Shown: positions 1 to 9,713, numbered from the stretch's first letter. The stretch is 64,000 nucleotides of DNA from DUZB01 sp963747555 (GCA_963747555.1 CAVVFZ010000022.1:1-64000); one strand, 5' to 3'. Made by a program: numbers and translations. Notes: generated by a model not told the origin, from the letters alone.

Positions 1-3000
1 CCCATGGCACGATCACCTCGAAGGGGGAGTCCTTTCCGTGCAGGTAGCGGGGGCTCTCGTATTTGGCCGAAGGATCGAAGGCCGGGTTTTCCACAAACCC
101 GTGGTCGGCAAAAAGGATCAAGAGAGTCCTTGAAGGAAGCCGTTTGAGCCGGTGGAGCCATTCGATCTCCAGGTAGCTGACCACATTGGCGAACAGGTGG
201 GAGAGGGGGCCCTTCTCACTGTGGATCTTTTCATCGATGCCTGTCAGCTTCCATAGCTCGGACTCCTTCAGGCCCTCACCATTCGTGTCCGCCCATGCCT
301 TTTCAAATCGGGAGAGTTGGGGTGCGGTAGTCGTGGGAGAATGGGCCCATAACGCTCCTTCCCGCACCACGCGAAAGAGATGGGGCTTTTTCCCGAAAAA
401 GTTCCCTTTAATGATCTCCCACAGATCCCAGCGCATGCCGTCCATGAGCAAATATCGCAATTGATCGAAATCGGGCGTCTGGCGTTTTTTTGAGAGGATC
501 CGGGGAATATCTTCGATCATCAACGGTCCGTGCCCTTCTTCTTTTTCCCACAAGGGGCGGGCCTTGCCGTAAAAGATTCTGAAATCCGACACGATTTTGT
601 CGATCTTTATTCCCGTATCCATTTCCTGCTGTTTCAGAAAAAGGGGAAAAGGGATGCCGGTTTTTTGAAGCCTTTCCCGCAGGTCCTCCATGAGACCCGG
701 CAGCGGGGAAAGCTTTTTTGTGAAGAGCGACTCCCACCGGGAAAACTTCTCCGCAGGGAGGTCTTCCGGTGGGTCCAGGCCGATTCCTTTTTCAAGAAAC
801 CGGAGGTATGTCTCGAGAGCCTGAACCATCTCCCTTCTCCCTTCTTCAAAACGGGCATGGCCCTTGCCCGTTGCGTCGTCTTCCAGCAGCAGATCGTGAA
901 GATCCTTTTTTGCCGGTCTTCCACCCAGAATACGCTCAAAGGCTTCTTTTAAGACGGGGAAAAAGACGGACTCTTTTTTGAAAATTTCCGCGGGGGACGT
1001 ATCGGGAAGGGAAGACCAGAGCGTCTGCATAAAGTCAACGTCCTCTTCAACGAGACATATCACCGATGTAAAAAGCTCCGGTTCCCGTTCTTTCAACGCC
1101 TGTCCCGATTCCAGCAGGAGACGGGACATCCGGTCCGTGTCATCCCGCAAGTCATTTTCATGAAAAAATCGTCGGGAGATCTCTTGGAAGGGGATCCCGT
1201 ATTGATGTGCCCAGAGGGCGGCGCCCATGGCCCGGACCATTTGATCGTATCCCATACGTCTATAGGGAGAAGCAAGAGCCGCAAAGGAGGCCTCCAGAAA
1301 TTCCCGAAACCGTTCCCTGGTTCCATCGCCCGGGCGCTCCTCTCCCTTTCCCACAAAATGAAAAAAGGTGTCTTCCGAGACATCTTCCTGCTCCAGCCAG
1401 GCCCCGATAATCTTCCGTGTCTGGGAAAGGGTATATTTTCGATGGACAAGGCTTTGGTAGAGCCGGTCCACGTTCCGTTCCACCACCAGTACCTTTCCGT
1501 GGAACGCCTCATTGATGTGAAAAACGACCCTGGGAATGAGCGCCTTGTCAAGTCGGTCCAGGAAATCTTCATCCGCTGAAGAGATCGCCAGGAAACGGCG
1601 GACCGCTTCCGCCTCGGATTCCTTCTCGACCAGGTCCAGCCCCTCCAGGTAAGGAATGATCTTCTCCTGTATGGCGGGCGCCTTCAAGGCGGCCATGGTC
1701 TCGGTGATGCCTTTATCGATTTCCCTTTCCAGTTCATTGATGGGTCGCAGGGAGATGGTCTCCCCCAACTGAAATCCGCAGGAACAACGGGGCTGGGCCG
1801 GCAGAATCTCCATGGGAGAGCGGGTACAACGGTATTCCAGGATGGCGGAGAGATCCCGTTCAATGGATCTGCGATTGTGCTCCACCGATACCATTTCCAG
1901 CTGGTCCAGGCGCTTGAGGAGCTGATACCGTTTTCTCTCAAGCAGTTTCTCGTAGTAAAGGAAACGCGCTTTCCCCCGTTCCCTTGCGTGGGCCTCCACA
2001 TATTCTCGGCAATAGGCATTCTGAAGGTCCTGAAACCGGCCGAAGAGATCGGTCAGTACCTCTTGGATGGCGGGAAAAGAAGATTTCTCATCAAAAAAGT
2101 CCAGGATTCCCTGGCGTTTTCTGCGTAACGAGGACCATTCCCCGGCCTGTTCCGGGCCCGGTTCCCGTATCATGTGTTCGCCCGCCGGATCGGTCCCCGC
2201 ATAGGGTTCGGTCAACGGCTCCTGGATTCTCTGATCCTTTACATACTGGTAGACGAAGAGGATGCGTTCCGTCTGGTCCAGGAATCTTGGCAGCATCTCC
2301 ACGGTCTTTTGCTTGTTTCCAAGAAGAGGATCCCCCAGTCCGGCCCGGATGAACCGGCCCAGGCCTTCCCGCGAGGAGAGGCTGACCTTTACCTCTTCCC
2401 ATTGAGCGATCAGGTCGTCCATATCCCTAAGGATGGTCTCCCAGGGCGCATTCTTGAAGGCATCAAACCCCGCGGCCCATCGAATCCTGGATTTCAGACC
2501 CTCCAGTTCCTCCAGAGTGGGAGCTTTGCGGGCCTTGACGTCATTCCACAATTCCTCCTGAAGGGCCAATGTAACGGGCATGTTTTTAAAAGGTCCGGCA
2601 ATGAGAGGATGGGTGGAAATGCCCTTTTGCAGCTCCTCACCCAGCACTTCTCCCTTTCCGAGAGAGGTGACCCCCCTGATGCCGGTGCTGGTCAGCTCAT
2701 CCGGACCTTTGCGAAACATCCCCTTGTAGGCAACCAGGTTTCCCGAAAAAAGCATGGCAAGAACCAGGATTTCAAAGTGGGGCATGAGGAGGCCGTATTC
2801 CCCTTTGCGAAAGATCCAATACATCTCCTCCAGGGGGACCGTTTCCCGATCCTCCATCTTGTTGAGGAATGCACGAACCAGTTCGTTCTGTCTGGGATTT
2901 ACATGCAGTTCATATTTCTTGCCGCTTTTTTTCACCAGTCCCATCGGCTTCAAAAGCCCTTCCAGGACGTCCCGAAGGCCTCTTTTGGAGGGATCATCGA

Positions 3001-5188
3001 CCTCCATGCGCCCGTTAGACAGAAAGGTTCCCAGCATCTCCTTTAAAATGCCCGGGAGCAGGGGACTCATATAGGGTTGAATGCGTGCGTGGCCTGGGAA
3101 ACGCCTCTGAAGCAAGGGGGGGATAAATTCCGTGAGAAACTTTTCCTGGGTCAGGTATCCCAGGCGGGAAAGCTCCACGATATTCTCGTCCCAGAGCAGC
3201 ACGCCGTGAAAGTAGAGCCTGTTGAAAACTTCCACGAGCTTTTCCTTCCGTCCCTGGATAAAGGAATCGAGAAAGCTCTCGGTCTGTTTTTCCTTCTCCG
3301 AGGCCTCCGGATGCTGTTTCTCGCGCATCAAAAGGGCCGCCAGAACCTCCTTCAGAACACTGGACTCGTCATCAAATCCGGTCGGCACCCAGAAAAGGAA
3401 AATACCCGGATGGTTCTCCCGAATGGTTGGAAGCAACGTCTCCTTCACATGGGCGAATTGTTCCTCGCGGCGATGGGGGGTTCCTACCAAGACAAAAAAA
3501 TCCTCCTCGTTGCGTGCCCAGCGTTCGGCAAGATCCCCGATCTCCGATTTGGATATTTCATCCAGCCTGCGCAGTTGAAGGGTTCCTTCCCTGCGGGTAT
3601 GCTGCCACTGCATATGCAGACGTTGCATGCCCGTTTCAAACCAACCGGCCAGCGGGAGATAGGGGCTCTCCACCAGGGGCGCCAGGTGCGTGAAGAGCCT
3701 TCGGTCCTCAGGGAAAAACTGGGAGGCCATGTGCCTGATCCTGCGTCTCAGAATCCCGGAAATGTCCGCTTTCAAATCAAGGAAGTAATGGCTTTCCAGG
3801 GGATCCGCGTGGGGCTCTACCCTTACATAGGACCCCTCTTTAGCCAGTTTGTCCAGGATGTCTTGCAAAAACTGGTAGTTGATTTCCGTGTCCAGCGAGG
3901 TAATGGGGAACAGGATCATCTCCGCCATTCGCCGTGGCGTATGTCTGAACCGCGTGGGGCTCAGGGTAAAAAGGATCAGCAGTTTGATGGCGCTAAGTGC
4001 TGTTTTTTGCTGGTCGGTGTCCTTGAAAATGTGGGGGATTTCCTCCCTGTACCCCTCAAAAACCCTTTCCACATAAATCTGGGTCTCGGCCCGCTCCCTG
4101 ATTCTATCTACAAAATGATCAAAGATGATCTCCGGCGTAAGAAGCTCCCGTACGGGACGATCAAGCCTGGAAGGAATTTGTCTCTCCGGGTCTCCCTTGA
4201 GCCGGAAATGAATGAAGTCCACCACGCCCCGGTGTTCCGAAAAAAGGGCCTTCAGGCGATCCAGCAGCCCGGAGGTTGTCGGATGGACAGGGTAGAGACG
4301 CACAAAGCGTTCCCGGGTAACCGGGAAGGAGGGAAAATAGGCCTTGAGTTCGTCGAACAGGGCTTCAATCTTTGTGTCGGCGCCCTCCCTGTGCCGGATC
4401 AGACGCTCCGAAACCAGTTCTTCGATATGGGCCTGGCCAAGAGAAAGACGGACGCGGTAACGGTCCTTGATCTTATTGAAAGTATCCTGATGAATCTCTC
4501 CGGTTTCCTCAATCCATTCCTGAAGTGAGGCGATCACCCAGAACGGAAAGGCTCCGGCTTCCTCTCCCAGATACTGCAGAAAACGGATATCCTCGTTGTA
4601 GGCCCTTGCATCCGCTTTCGATCGCAGGAATTCGGAAAGTTCATCTATGAGGAAGACCATCCCGTTGTAGCCCTGCTCTTTAAGAATTCCCTGGATCTCC
4701 GAGAAAAAGGCATGCCGCCCCTCTTCCTGATCCGGCAGGATGAGGCCGTTTTCCTTAAAGGCGTTCAAAATGCCCCGCAGGATGATGTCCTCCAGGAACT
4801 CCGAGGCCCTGTACTGAACCAGGGAGACTTCCACGGTTAAAAAGCGTAGATTTTTAAATTTTCTCTCAAAATCAACGAGTTCCATGGACTGGGAGGTCAG
4901 CGCCTCCCAGGACTCCGGGAAACGCAACAGGAGACTGAGCATGCCCAGAAAATGGGATTTTCCCGACCCGAAATGGCCCTTCAGAAAAATGCCGCGACCC
5001 TCGCCCCCGGTCAGACTTTCCAGAATGGCCGTCAGGTTGTCCCGGACTTCCCGGGTGAGAACAAAGGTCTCCAGGATCATGCGGGACAGTCGTGGATCGT
5101 TCAGGTCTTCCAGTTGAATGACGGTCTTGATTTCCGGAATCTCCACCAGATCGCCGATTCGCTCCGCTTTTTCCTCCTTCAATCCCAT
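1..5188 (-). CDS. Giant P-loop ATPase / PglZ-domain fusion protein, BREX-like (3' end outside window)
   Basis: The minus-strand frame opens at the ATG at 5188 and has no stop down to base 1, so at least 1729 residues are encoded and the C-terminus lies outside the window. The N-terminal part is a P-loop ATPase: Walker A GHFGSGKS at residues 71-78 and Walker B FLIDE around 182-183, like the DUF6079/BrxC/PglY ATPases of phage-defence loci. A CX13CXC cysteine group sits at 1121-1137. From about residue 1570 the sequence becomes a PglZ (alkaline-phosphatase superfamily) domain: DGMRWD at 1583, a Thr-rich segment TTTAPQLSRFE further on, and ADHGF with D1695/H1696 as likely metal ligands. The start is 9 bp after the stop of the TPR gene, so the two form an operon. 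BrxC and PglZ are normally separate proteins; a single chain is unusual. The domain calls are by motif; the defence role is inferred. Confidence 0.85.
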   Translation of the reverse strand, partial: MGLKEEKAERIGDLVEIPEIKTVIQLEDLNDPRLSRMILETFVLTREVRDNLTAILESLTGGEGRGIFLKGHFGSGKSHFLGMLSLLLRFPESWEALTSQSMELVDFERKFKNLRFLTVEVSLVQYRASEFLEDIILRGILNAFKENGLILPDQEEGRHAFFSEIQGILKEQGYNGMVFLIDELSEFLRSKADARAYNEDIRFLQYLGEEAGAFPFWVIASLQEWIEETGEIHQDTFNKIKDRYRVRLSLGQAHIEELVSERLIRHREGADTKIEALFDELKAYFPSFPVTRERFVRLYPVHPTTSGLLDRLKALFSEHRGVVDFIHFRLKGDPERQIPSRLDRPVRELLTPEIIFDHFVDRIRERAETQIYVERVFEGYREEIPHIFKDTDQQKTALSAIKLLILFTLSPTRFRHTPRRMAEMILFPITSLDTEINYQFLQDILDKLAKEGSYVRVEPHADPLESHYFLDLKADISGILRRRIRHMASQFFPEDRRLFTHLAPLVESPYLPLAGWFETGMQRLHMQWQHTRREGTLQLRRLDEISKSEIGDLAERWARNEEDFFVLVGTPHRREEQFAHVKETLLPTIRENHPGIFLFWVPTGFDDESSVLKEVLAALLMREKQHPEASEKEKQTESFLDSFIQGRKEKLVEVFNRLYFHGVLLWDENIVELSRLGYLTQEKFLTEFIPPLLQRRFPGHARIQPYMSPLLPGILKEMLGTFLSNGRMEVDDPSKRGLRDVLEGLLKPMGLVKKSGKKYELHVNPRQNELVRAFLNKMEDRETVPLEEMYWIFRKGEYGLLMPHFEILVLAMLFSGNLVAYKGMFRKGPDELTSTGIRGVTSLGKGEVLGEELQKGISTHPLIAGPFKNMPVTLALQEELWNDVKARKAPTLEELEGLKSRIRWAAGFDAFKNAPWETILRDMDDLIAQWEEVKVSLSSREGLGRFIRAGLGDPLLGNKQKTVEMLPRFLDQTERILFVYQYVKDQRIQEPLTEPYAGTDPAGEHMIREPGPEQAGEWSSLRRKRQGILDFFDEKSSFPAIQEVLTDLFGRFQDLQNAYCREYVEAHARERGKARFLYYEKLLERKRYQLLKRLDQLEMVSVEHNRRSIERDLSAILEYRCTRSPMEILPAQPRCSCGFQLGETISLRPINELEREIDKGITETMAALKAPAIQEKIIPYLEGLDLVEKESEAEAVRRFLAISSADEDFLDRLDKALIPRVVFHINEAFHGKVLVVERNVDRLYQSLVHRKYTLSQTRKIIGAWLEQEDVSEDTFFHFVGKGEERPGDGTRERFREFLEASFAALASPYRRMGYDQMVRAMGAALWAHQYGIPFQEISRRFFHENDLRDDTDRMSRLLLESGQALKEREPELFTSVICLVEEDVDFMQTLWSSLPDTSPAEIFKKESVFFPVLKEAFERILGGRPAKKDLHDLLLEDDATGKGHARFEEGRREMVQALETYLRFLEKGIGLDPPEDLPAEKFSRWESLFTKKLSPLPGLMEDLRERLQKTGIPFPLFLKQQEMDTGIKIDKIVSDFRIFYGKARPLWEKEEGHGPLMIEDIPRILSKKRQTPDFDQLRYLLMDGMRWDLWEIIKGNFFGKKPHLFRVVREGALWAHSPTTTAPQLSRFEKAWADTNGEGLKESELWKLTGIDEKIHSEKGPLSHLFANVVSYLEIEWLHRLKRLPSRTLLILFADHGFVENPAFDPSAKYESPRYLHGKDSPFEVIVPW

Positions 5189-5197
5189 GGCACACCC

Positions 5198-6202
5198 CTA
5201 AGTTTTGTCTTGTTCTTTTTCCAGCCGTTTTTTCATCCCCTGCAGGGTCCCCATGAGCTTTACGTTCTCCGGGTGTTCCTTTAGAATTCCCTCCAGGAGA
5301 TCTATGAAATCCTTCGTACGTCCGGTGGATGTGTAGATTTTTTTCAATGCCCCTTTTATATAGAAATCATAAGGGTCTTTTTGGAAGGCCCGGCTCAGAA
5401 ACTCGGCAGCTTTAGAATATTCGCCAAGACCGTAATGGCAATATCCTTCCTGCCTTGCAAAATAGGTGTTTTCAGGATCAAGTTCCCCCGCTCTGTGAAA
5501 TTCCGCGGCCGCTTCCTTCAGTCTCCCCGCATCTTTCAGTTTCTGTCCAAGGAGGCCATGCATCTGGGCATCATCCTTCTGGGAGGGGAGACGAACCACC
5601 TTTTCCAACTCCTGGAGGGTGTCCTCTTCGAGACGGTCCTCGCCCCTCAGTCGCACGATCTCCTTGTGTACGAAACTGTCTCCGGGGTCAAGCCTTTGCA
5701 ATTCCTCATAAATGGCCAGGGCCTCTTTGACGCGTTTCATCCGGTTCAACACAAGCGCCTTTTCTTTCAGAAAATATCGGTTGTCTCTTCGTTGCAGCAA
5801 TACGGAATCAAGGGTTGCCAGGGCTTCTTCATATCGCTCCAGTTTGCGAAGGGTGCGGGCTATCCGGAGCGTAATATAGGGCCTTTCGTCCTTTAGGGCG
5901 GCCTGCCGGTAATACTGAAGCGCTTCCTCCAATTTTTCCTGCCGAGAGAAAAACTCTCCCAGAACATAGAGCGCTTCCGGATACTGGGGATCTTCCGCAA
6001 GAATCGATTCCGCCAGTGCCCTGGCCTCGATGAGCCTCTCCTGCATCAGGTAGACCTGGGCAAGACTCGCCCTCAAGGGCGGACTTTCCGGTTGCTCTTC
6101 CAGGGCCTCTTTCAGCTCATCCTCGGCCTCGCGGAACTGCCCTCTTTTTCTGAATTCGATGGCCTTTTCCCGTTTAATGCGCGAAAAGCGACTGAGTTCC
6201 AT
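5198..6202 (-). CDS. TPR-repeat protein, partner of the ATPase/PglZ protein
   Basis: Soluble 334-residue protein made almost wholly of tetratricopeptide repeats; helical pairs with the usual A/G/Y/P spacing run from about residue 17 to 320 (for example YPEALYVLGEFFSRQEKLEE). There is no signal peptide and no membrane segment. TPR proteins act as protein-protein scaffolds. Because it lies first in a two-gene operon, 9 bp upstream of the giant ATPase/PglZ gene, a scaffold or substrate-recognition role for that protein is a reasonable inference. No catalytic domain is visible. Confidence 0.85.
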   Translation of the reverse strand: MELSRFSRIKREKAIEFRKRGQFREAEDELKEALEEQPESPPLRASLAQVYLMQERLIEARALAESILAEDPQYPEALYVLGEFFSRQEKLEEALQYYRQAALKDERPYITLRIARTLRKLERYEEALATLDSVLLQRRDNRYFLKEKALVLNRMKRVKEALAIYEELQRLDPGDSFVHKEIVRLRGEDRLEEDTLQELEKVVRLPSQKDDAQMHGLLGQKLKDAGRLKEAAAEFHRAGELDPENTYFARQEGYCHYGLGEYSKAAEFLSRAFQKDPYDFYIKGALKKIYTSTGRTKDFIDLLEGILKEHPENVKLMGTLQGMKKRLEKEQDKT

Positions 6203-6248
6203 TGTATCTAATTAAAATCCCGTTATAGCGGATTGCAGAAAGGATCGC

Positions 6249-6650
6249 TCAAGTTGGGAAAACCTGCAGACTGCTCACGGATGCAATGCGGTCAAAATCC
6301 TTATCATTGTGAAGCAAAGGAATGCCGTGCTCTATGGCCGTTTGCGCGATCAGGCAATCGGCTGTTTTTCTTATGGTAATGCCCCGTTTTCGACATAGAC
6401 GATAAAGTTGGGCGGCACTGATATATAATTCCGCGGTAGTTAAATTCAGAATCGGCAAATGAAGCAGATGCATTCTCGCTGTTTCAAATTCCCCGTCACG
6501 CTTGAAACCTTGCAGAGTTTCCGCCAGAATATAGTTGGAAATACAAACCTCCTCCTCTGCCTCCAAGAGCTTCCTGAGGAAGACCCGAGGGGTGCTTGAA
6601 ACGCCGTTGAAAAAATCGATCCAAACAGATGTATCAACCAATATCTTCAA
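6249..6650 (-). CDS. vapC: VapC-type PIN-domain toxin
   Basis: 133-residue PIN-domain ribonuclease. The N-terminal ILVDTSVWIDFF carries the first acidic ligand (D6), the middle has the conserved E of NYILAETLQGF, and the C-terminal half has DCLIAQTAIEHGIPLLHNDKDF with the remaining Asp residues. Such toxins cleave RNA (tRNA in characterised cases) with Mg2+. The gene overlaps the antitoxin by 17 bp, the usual VapBC arrangement. All expected acidic residues are present, so it is probably functional. Confidence 0.9.
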   Translation of the reverse strand: MKILVDTSVWIDFFNGVSSTPRVFLRKLLEAEEEVCISNYILAETLQGFKRDGEFETARMHLLHLPILNLTTAELYISAAQLYRLCRKRGITIRKTADCLIAQTAIEHGIPLLHNDKDFDRIASVSSLQVFPT

Positions 6651-6843
6651 AACGGTTCTCCCTCATTTCTTCCAGATTTCCTTCCCAGTGAAGCTTTCCC
6701 TCAAGACCTAAAATAGCCTTTCTTTTTTTTCGATCCACAAGTTCTCTTAAGGCATAATTCACCAGTTCCCGTTTGGTTTTCAACCCGGTGTACGCCATGC
6801 CTTCTTCAAGCAATTTGTCTTCAATGACGACATTTGTGCGCAT
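6634..6843 (-). CDS. vapB: VapB-type antitoxin (ribbon-helix-helix)
   Basis: About 69 residues beginning MRTNVVIEDKLLEEGM, a ribbon-helix-helix DNA-binding N-terminus of the VapB/DUF2191 kind, then KTKRELVNYALRELVDRKKR and an acidic tail that would fill the toxin active site. An earlier in-frame start at 6864 exists, but AAAGGAGG stands 7 nt before the ATG at 6843, so that start is chosen. It probably represses its own promoter together with VapC. Confidence 0.88.
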   Translation of the reverse strand: MRTNVVIEDKLLEEGMAYTGLKTKRELVNYALRELVDRKKRKAILGLEGKLHWEGNLEEMRENRFEDIG

Positions 6844-6936
6844 CGTTAAGCCTCCTTTGTACACTCAGTTACAGCATTATTGTGTGTATGTCAAGAGGCT
6901 GAATCCGGGCGCAGCAACAAGGGGAGGCGCAGGTTC

Positions 6937-7695
6937 TTATTCCGAACCCGTTTCCAAATCAGACCTTTCGTGGACGTGCGGGTATCCCGCGGCAGGGTGT
7001 CTGTGCAGGTGGGCATGGAGTGTGCTTGCGTCTCCGTCAAAAACAATCCGGCCGGCTTTCATGCTGTAGATTTTTCTGGTGGTTCTGGCCAGGAAATCAT
7101 ACTCGTGGGAGACGATGACGGTGCTGATGTCCAGATGGTTCAGGAGTGCCTCGATCCTGGATCGGGCGTCTTCGTCCAGGCCGGTGGTAGGTTCGTCCAG
7201 GAGGAGCGCATCCGGTTGCATCACCAGTACGGTTGCGAGAGAAACCAGTTTTTTTTCCCCTCCGGAGAGTTTGTGGGTGATTCGATCTTCAAATCCTTGC
7301 AGATTTAATTGCGCCAGGGTTTCCATGGCCATCTCCCGGGCTTCCTTTGGACTTGCCCCAAGGTTGAGGGGCCCGAAGGCTACGTCTTCGAGAACGGTGG
7401 GGGAGAAGAGCTGATCGTCCGCGTTCTGGAAAAGAAATCCGATCCGGCGTCGAACCTCCATAAAGTCTTTCTTCGTTACCACCGGTTTTCCCTCAAGCCG
7501 GATGACGCCGGACGAGGGCTTGACAAGACCCATGATGATATGCATCAAGGTGGTTTTGCCGCTCCCGTTGTAGCCGATCAGACCCAGCTTTTCCCCTTCG
7601 GGAAGCGCAAATGTCAGGTGATCCAGTACCGGTTTGCCGGTCTCATAGGAAAAACAGATATCTTCAAGCTCTATGATGTTTCTTAGTTGATCCAT
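6937..7695 (-). CDS. cbiO: ECF cobalt/nickel transporter ATP-binding subunit
   Basis: 252-residue ABC ATPase: Walker A GYNGSGKTT at 41-49, Q-loop near FLFQN (90), signature LSGGE at 143-147, Walker B LLLDEP at 165-170, and the switch His in VIVSHEYDFLA. It matches CbiO/NikO of energy-coupling-factor transporters, which power Co2+ or Ni2+ uptake through CbiQ and CbiM. The start overlaps the end of cbiQ by 13 bp, so the genes are translationally coupled. Cobalt for corrinoids and nickel for hydrogenase or CO dehydrogenase are both plausible cargoes; sequence alone does not decide. Confidence 0.92.
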   Translation of the reverse strand: MDQLRNIIELEDICFSYETGKPVLDHLTFALPEGEKLGLIGYNGSGKTTLMHIIMGLVKPSSGVIRLEGKPVVTKKDFMEVRRRIGFLFQNADDQLFSPTVLEDVAFGPLNLGASPKEAREMAMETLAQLNLQGFEDRITHKLSGGEKKLVSLATVLVMQPDALLLDEPTTGLDEDARSRIEALLNHLDISTVIVSHEYDFLARTTRKIYSMKAGRIVFDGDASTLHAHLHRHPAAGYPHVHERSDLETGSE

Positions 7696-8435
7696 TCAAG
7701 GCCTCCGAGGGCCAGCAATAGGACTGTCATGGAGAACAGCCAGATCCAGTCAAGCCTGGAGAAGGAAGACTCCTGCAGGGAATGAAATTTTCCGGAAAAC
7801 CCACGGCAGATCATGGCCATGTGAACCCGTTCAGCCCGTTCCGATGCCCGCACGAAAAGCATGCCTACGAGATAGGCCATGGTCTTGTAGGTATGAACGG
7901 TTGTGGATGGTTGAAACCCGCGCACCGTGGCTGATCTGATCAGTCGATGGTATTCCTCCTCCATGACAAAGATATACCGGTAGTTGAGCAGCAGGAGATA
8001 GACGATCTTATCCGGCACGCCCATCCGACCCAGAGCCGCGCCCAGGGTTGCCACGGAACTGGTGGCGATGAGGGCAATGAACGTGAGGAGGATGGCATTG
8101 GATTTCAGGGTAATGCGGGCTGCCACGAGGATTCCTTCCCGCGAGAAGGCGAGGGGGCCTAAAGAAAAAAGAGGTTCTCCGGGATAGGTGACAGGCACCA
8201 CGATCCAGAAAAAGAGGACGAAGCCGTTCACCAGGGCGATCCGTTTGAGCACTTCCTTGACGGACAGCCGGGATATCCCCACCAGTAGAAAAGAAAAGGC
8301 GCAGGCAGTTAGAAGAGCGGGAAACCGGTTCGAAAGGGCGACTAGGAAGGCAAAGGCGGTTGCCGCGACAATCCTTGACCGTGGATCGAGACGGTGGATA
8401 GGGGAGTTTCCCGCGGCAAATGTTTCCTGCAACAT
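7683..8435 (-). CDS. cbiQ: ECF transporter transmembrane coupling protein CbiQ/NikQ
   Basis: 250 residues with about five to six hydrophobic segments and the cytoplasmic coupling motifs of EcfT proteins (ERAERVHMAMICRGF near residue 205, the Ala-Arg-Gly signature region). The protein links the metal-binding CbiM to CbiO in the inner membrane. It sits between the cbiL-like gene (6 bp upstream) and cbiO (overlapping) in one minus-strand operon. Confidence 0.9.
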   Translation of the reverse strand: MLQETFAAGNSPIHRLDPRSRIVAATAFAFLVALSNRFPALLTACAFSFLLVGISRLSVKEVLKRIALVNGFVLFFWIVVPVTYPGEPLFSLGPLAFSREGILVAARITLKSNAILLTFIALIATSSVATLGAALGRMGVPDKIVYLLLLNYRYIFVMEEEYHRLIRSATVRGFQPSTTVHTYKTMAYLVGMLFVRASERAERVHMAMICRGFSGKFHSLQESSFSRLDWIWLFSMTVLLLALGGLEWIN

Positions 8436-8441
8436 GGGCGA

Positions 8442-9086
8442 CTACCCTTTTTCCCCGGAGTGGAGTTCAGCGGTTTTCCGGCGATAGTGTAAGAAGGCCG
8501 CAAGTCCCATTAAACCGAGGATATAGCCTATGCCGCCCAGGATATCGGAGATCGTGGGACCCTTATCCCGGCTTTCCGCGAGCATTTTCAGAATGGGATT
8601 GAGCTTCCTGTCCAGGGATTGTTCCACGACACCTCGGATTTCATCCAGATCGGCGGGCGATTCTTCAATCCGGGGTTCGGACGCTTCCTGTGACGTTTTT
8701 GGTGAACCGGTTGATTCCGGCTCGGGGGGCACAAGCTCGCTCGTGGGGATGGTCCATTCACCGCGATGGCCCATGCCCGCCTGAATCACGATTTTCATGC
8801 CGGTCTTTTTCGGGATTTTGAAAGAAAATTCCCCGTCGGCATTGGTTTTTCCTGAAAGAAGCTGCTTTCCATCCAGGTCATAGACGACGATTTCGCCGCC
8901 TTTCACCCGTTTCCCTCCGCTGAATTTGCTTTCCGTGTGAACCGTATCGCCTTCCACCCATGCGAAGATGTTCACTCGATGGGCCGATGCGGCGACGGGC
9001 CACAGAAGGCAAAAAATAGTCAAAATCACGACCCCAGATAGGGCGCGATTCCATTGTAGACGGTTAATGAAATAAAATTTGTTCAT
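8442..9086 (-). CDS. CbiL/NikL-like metal-transport accessory protein, membrane anchored
   Basis: About 214 residues. An N-terminal signal peptide ends near ASAHRVNIFAW, followed by a carboxypeptidase-regulatory-like beta domain (HRVNIFAWVEGDTVHTESKF, GGKRVKGGEIVVYD), a charged linker and one C-terminal membrane helix (ISDILGGIGYILGLMGLAAF) before a basic tail. This is the layout of NikL/CbiL accessory subunits of ECF metal transporters. A GTG at 9116 overlapping the cbiM stop is an alternative start; the ATG at 9086 gives a better signal peptide. It replaces the usual CbiN in this operon. Confidence 0.75.
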   Translation of the reverse strand: MNKFYFINRLQWNRALSGVVILTIFCLLWPVAASAHRVNIFAWVEGDTVHTESKFSGGKRVKGGEIVVYDLDGKQLLSGKTNADGEFSFKIPKKTGMKIVIQAGMGHRGEWTIPTSELVPPEPESTGSPKTSQEASEPRIEESPADLDEIRGVVEQSLDRKLNPILKMLAESRDKGPTISDILGGIGYILGLMGLAAFLHYRRKTAELHSGEKG

Positions 9087-9116
9087 ATTTTCTTTCCGTT
9101 CCGATCGATTGTTCAC

Positions 9117-9713
9117 TTATTTCCGCAGCATGCCCGGCTGCACCTTTCTGAGAAACGCCACGCAAAAGGCTGTAATGAGGCCTTCAATAATCATTACCGG
9201 AACATGTGCGGCTACAACAAGATAGGACACCTTTAAAAAATTTTCTTCCGTGAAAATCAGCGCCACGCCAACCAGGATTCCTCCGAGAAAAACCGAAAGG
9301 GCGCCGCACGCAAAGGCGGCCGGCAGAGCGATTCCAGACCGTTTGCGGACCAATCCGCCAAAAAGGTAGTAGCAGAGCACGGCAGGCAACGCCATGATCA
9401 TGGTATTGACGCCAAGGGTGGTAATCCCTCCGAATTGGAAGAATACCGCCTGGAGAACCAGGGCCACAAGAATAACCGGGAAAGCCCCCCACCCGAGAAT
9501 GAGACCCACAATACCGTTCAAGATCAGATGAACGCTGGATGGACCTACGGGCACGTGAATCAGGGAGGCCACGAAGAAGGCGGCCGAAAGGATCGCCGCG
9601 CGTGGGATACGGTCGTAATCCAGTTTTTTCAGCCCAACGGCCGTGCCGCCGGCAGCCAGCACAACCCCTGAAAACAGGACAGGGCCGGATAGAATTCCTT
9701 CGGAGATATGCAT
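9117..9713 (-). CDS. cbiM: ECF cobalt/nickel substrate-binding membrane subunit CbiM/NikM
   Basis: 198-residue polytopic protein beginning MHISEGILSG; His2 and the free N-terminus form the square-planar metal site in this family. A second conserved His lies in HVPVGPSSVHLILNG. Six or so hydrophobic segments follow. It is the first gene of the cbiM-L-Q-O operon and gives substrate specificity. GGGTGG before the ATG can serve as the ribosome binding site. Confidence 0.92.
   Translation of the reverse strand: MHISEGILSGPVLFSGVVLAAGGTAVGLKKLDYDRIPRAAILSAAFFVASLIHVPVGPSSVHLILNGIVGLILGWGAFPVILVALVLQAVFFQFGGITTLGVNTMIMALPAVLCYYLFGGLVRKRSGIALPAAFACGALSVFLGGILVGVALIFTEENFLKVSYLVVAAHVPVMIIEGLITAFCVAFLRKVQPGMLRK

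Noticed and set aside
2174..4528. Two long plus-strand ORFs (290 and 483 residues)
   Set aside because: They are antisense to the giant ATPase/PglZ frame and show no family motifs; composition is that of a shadow frame.
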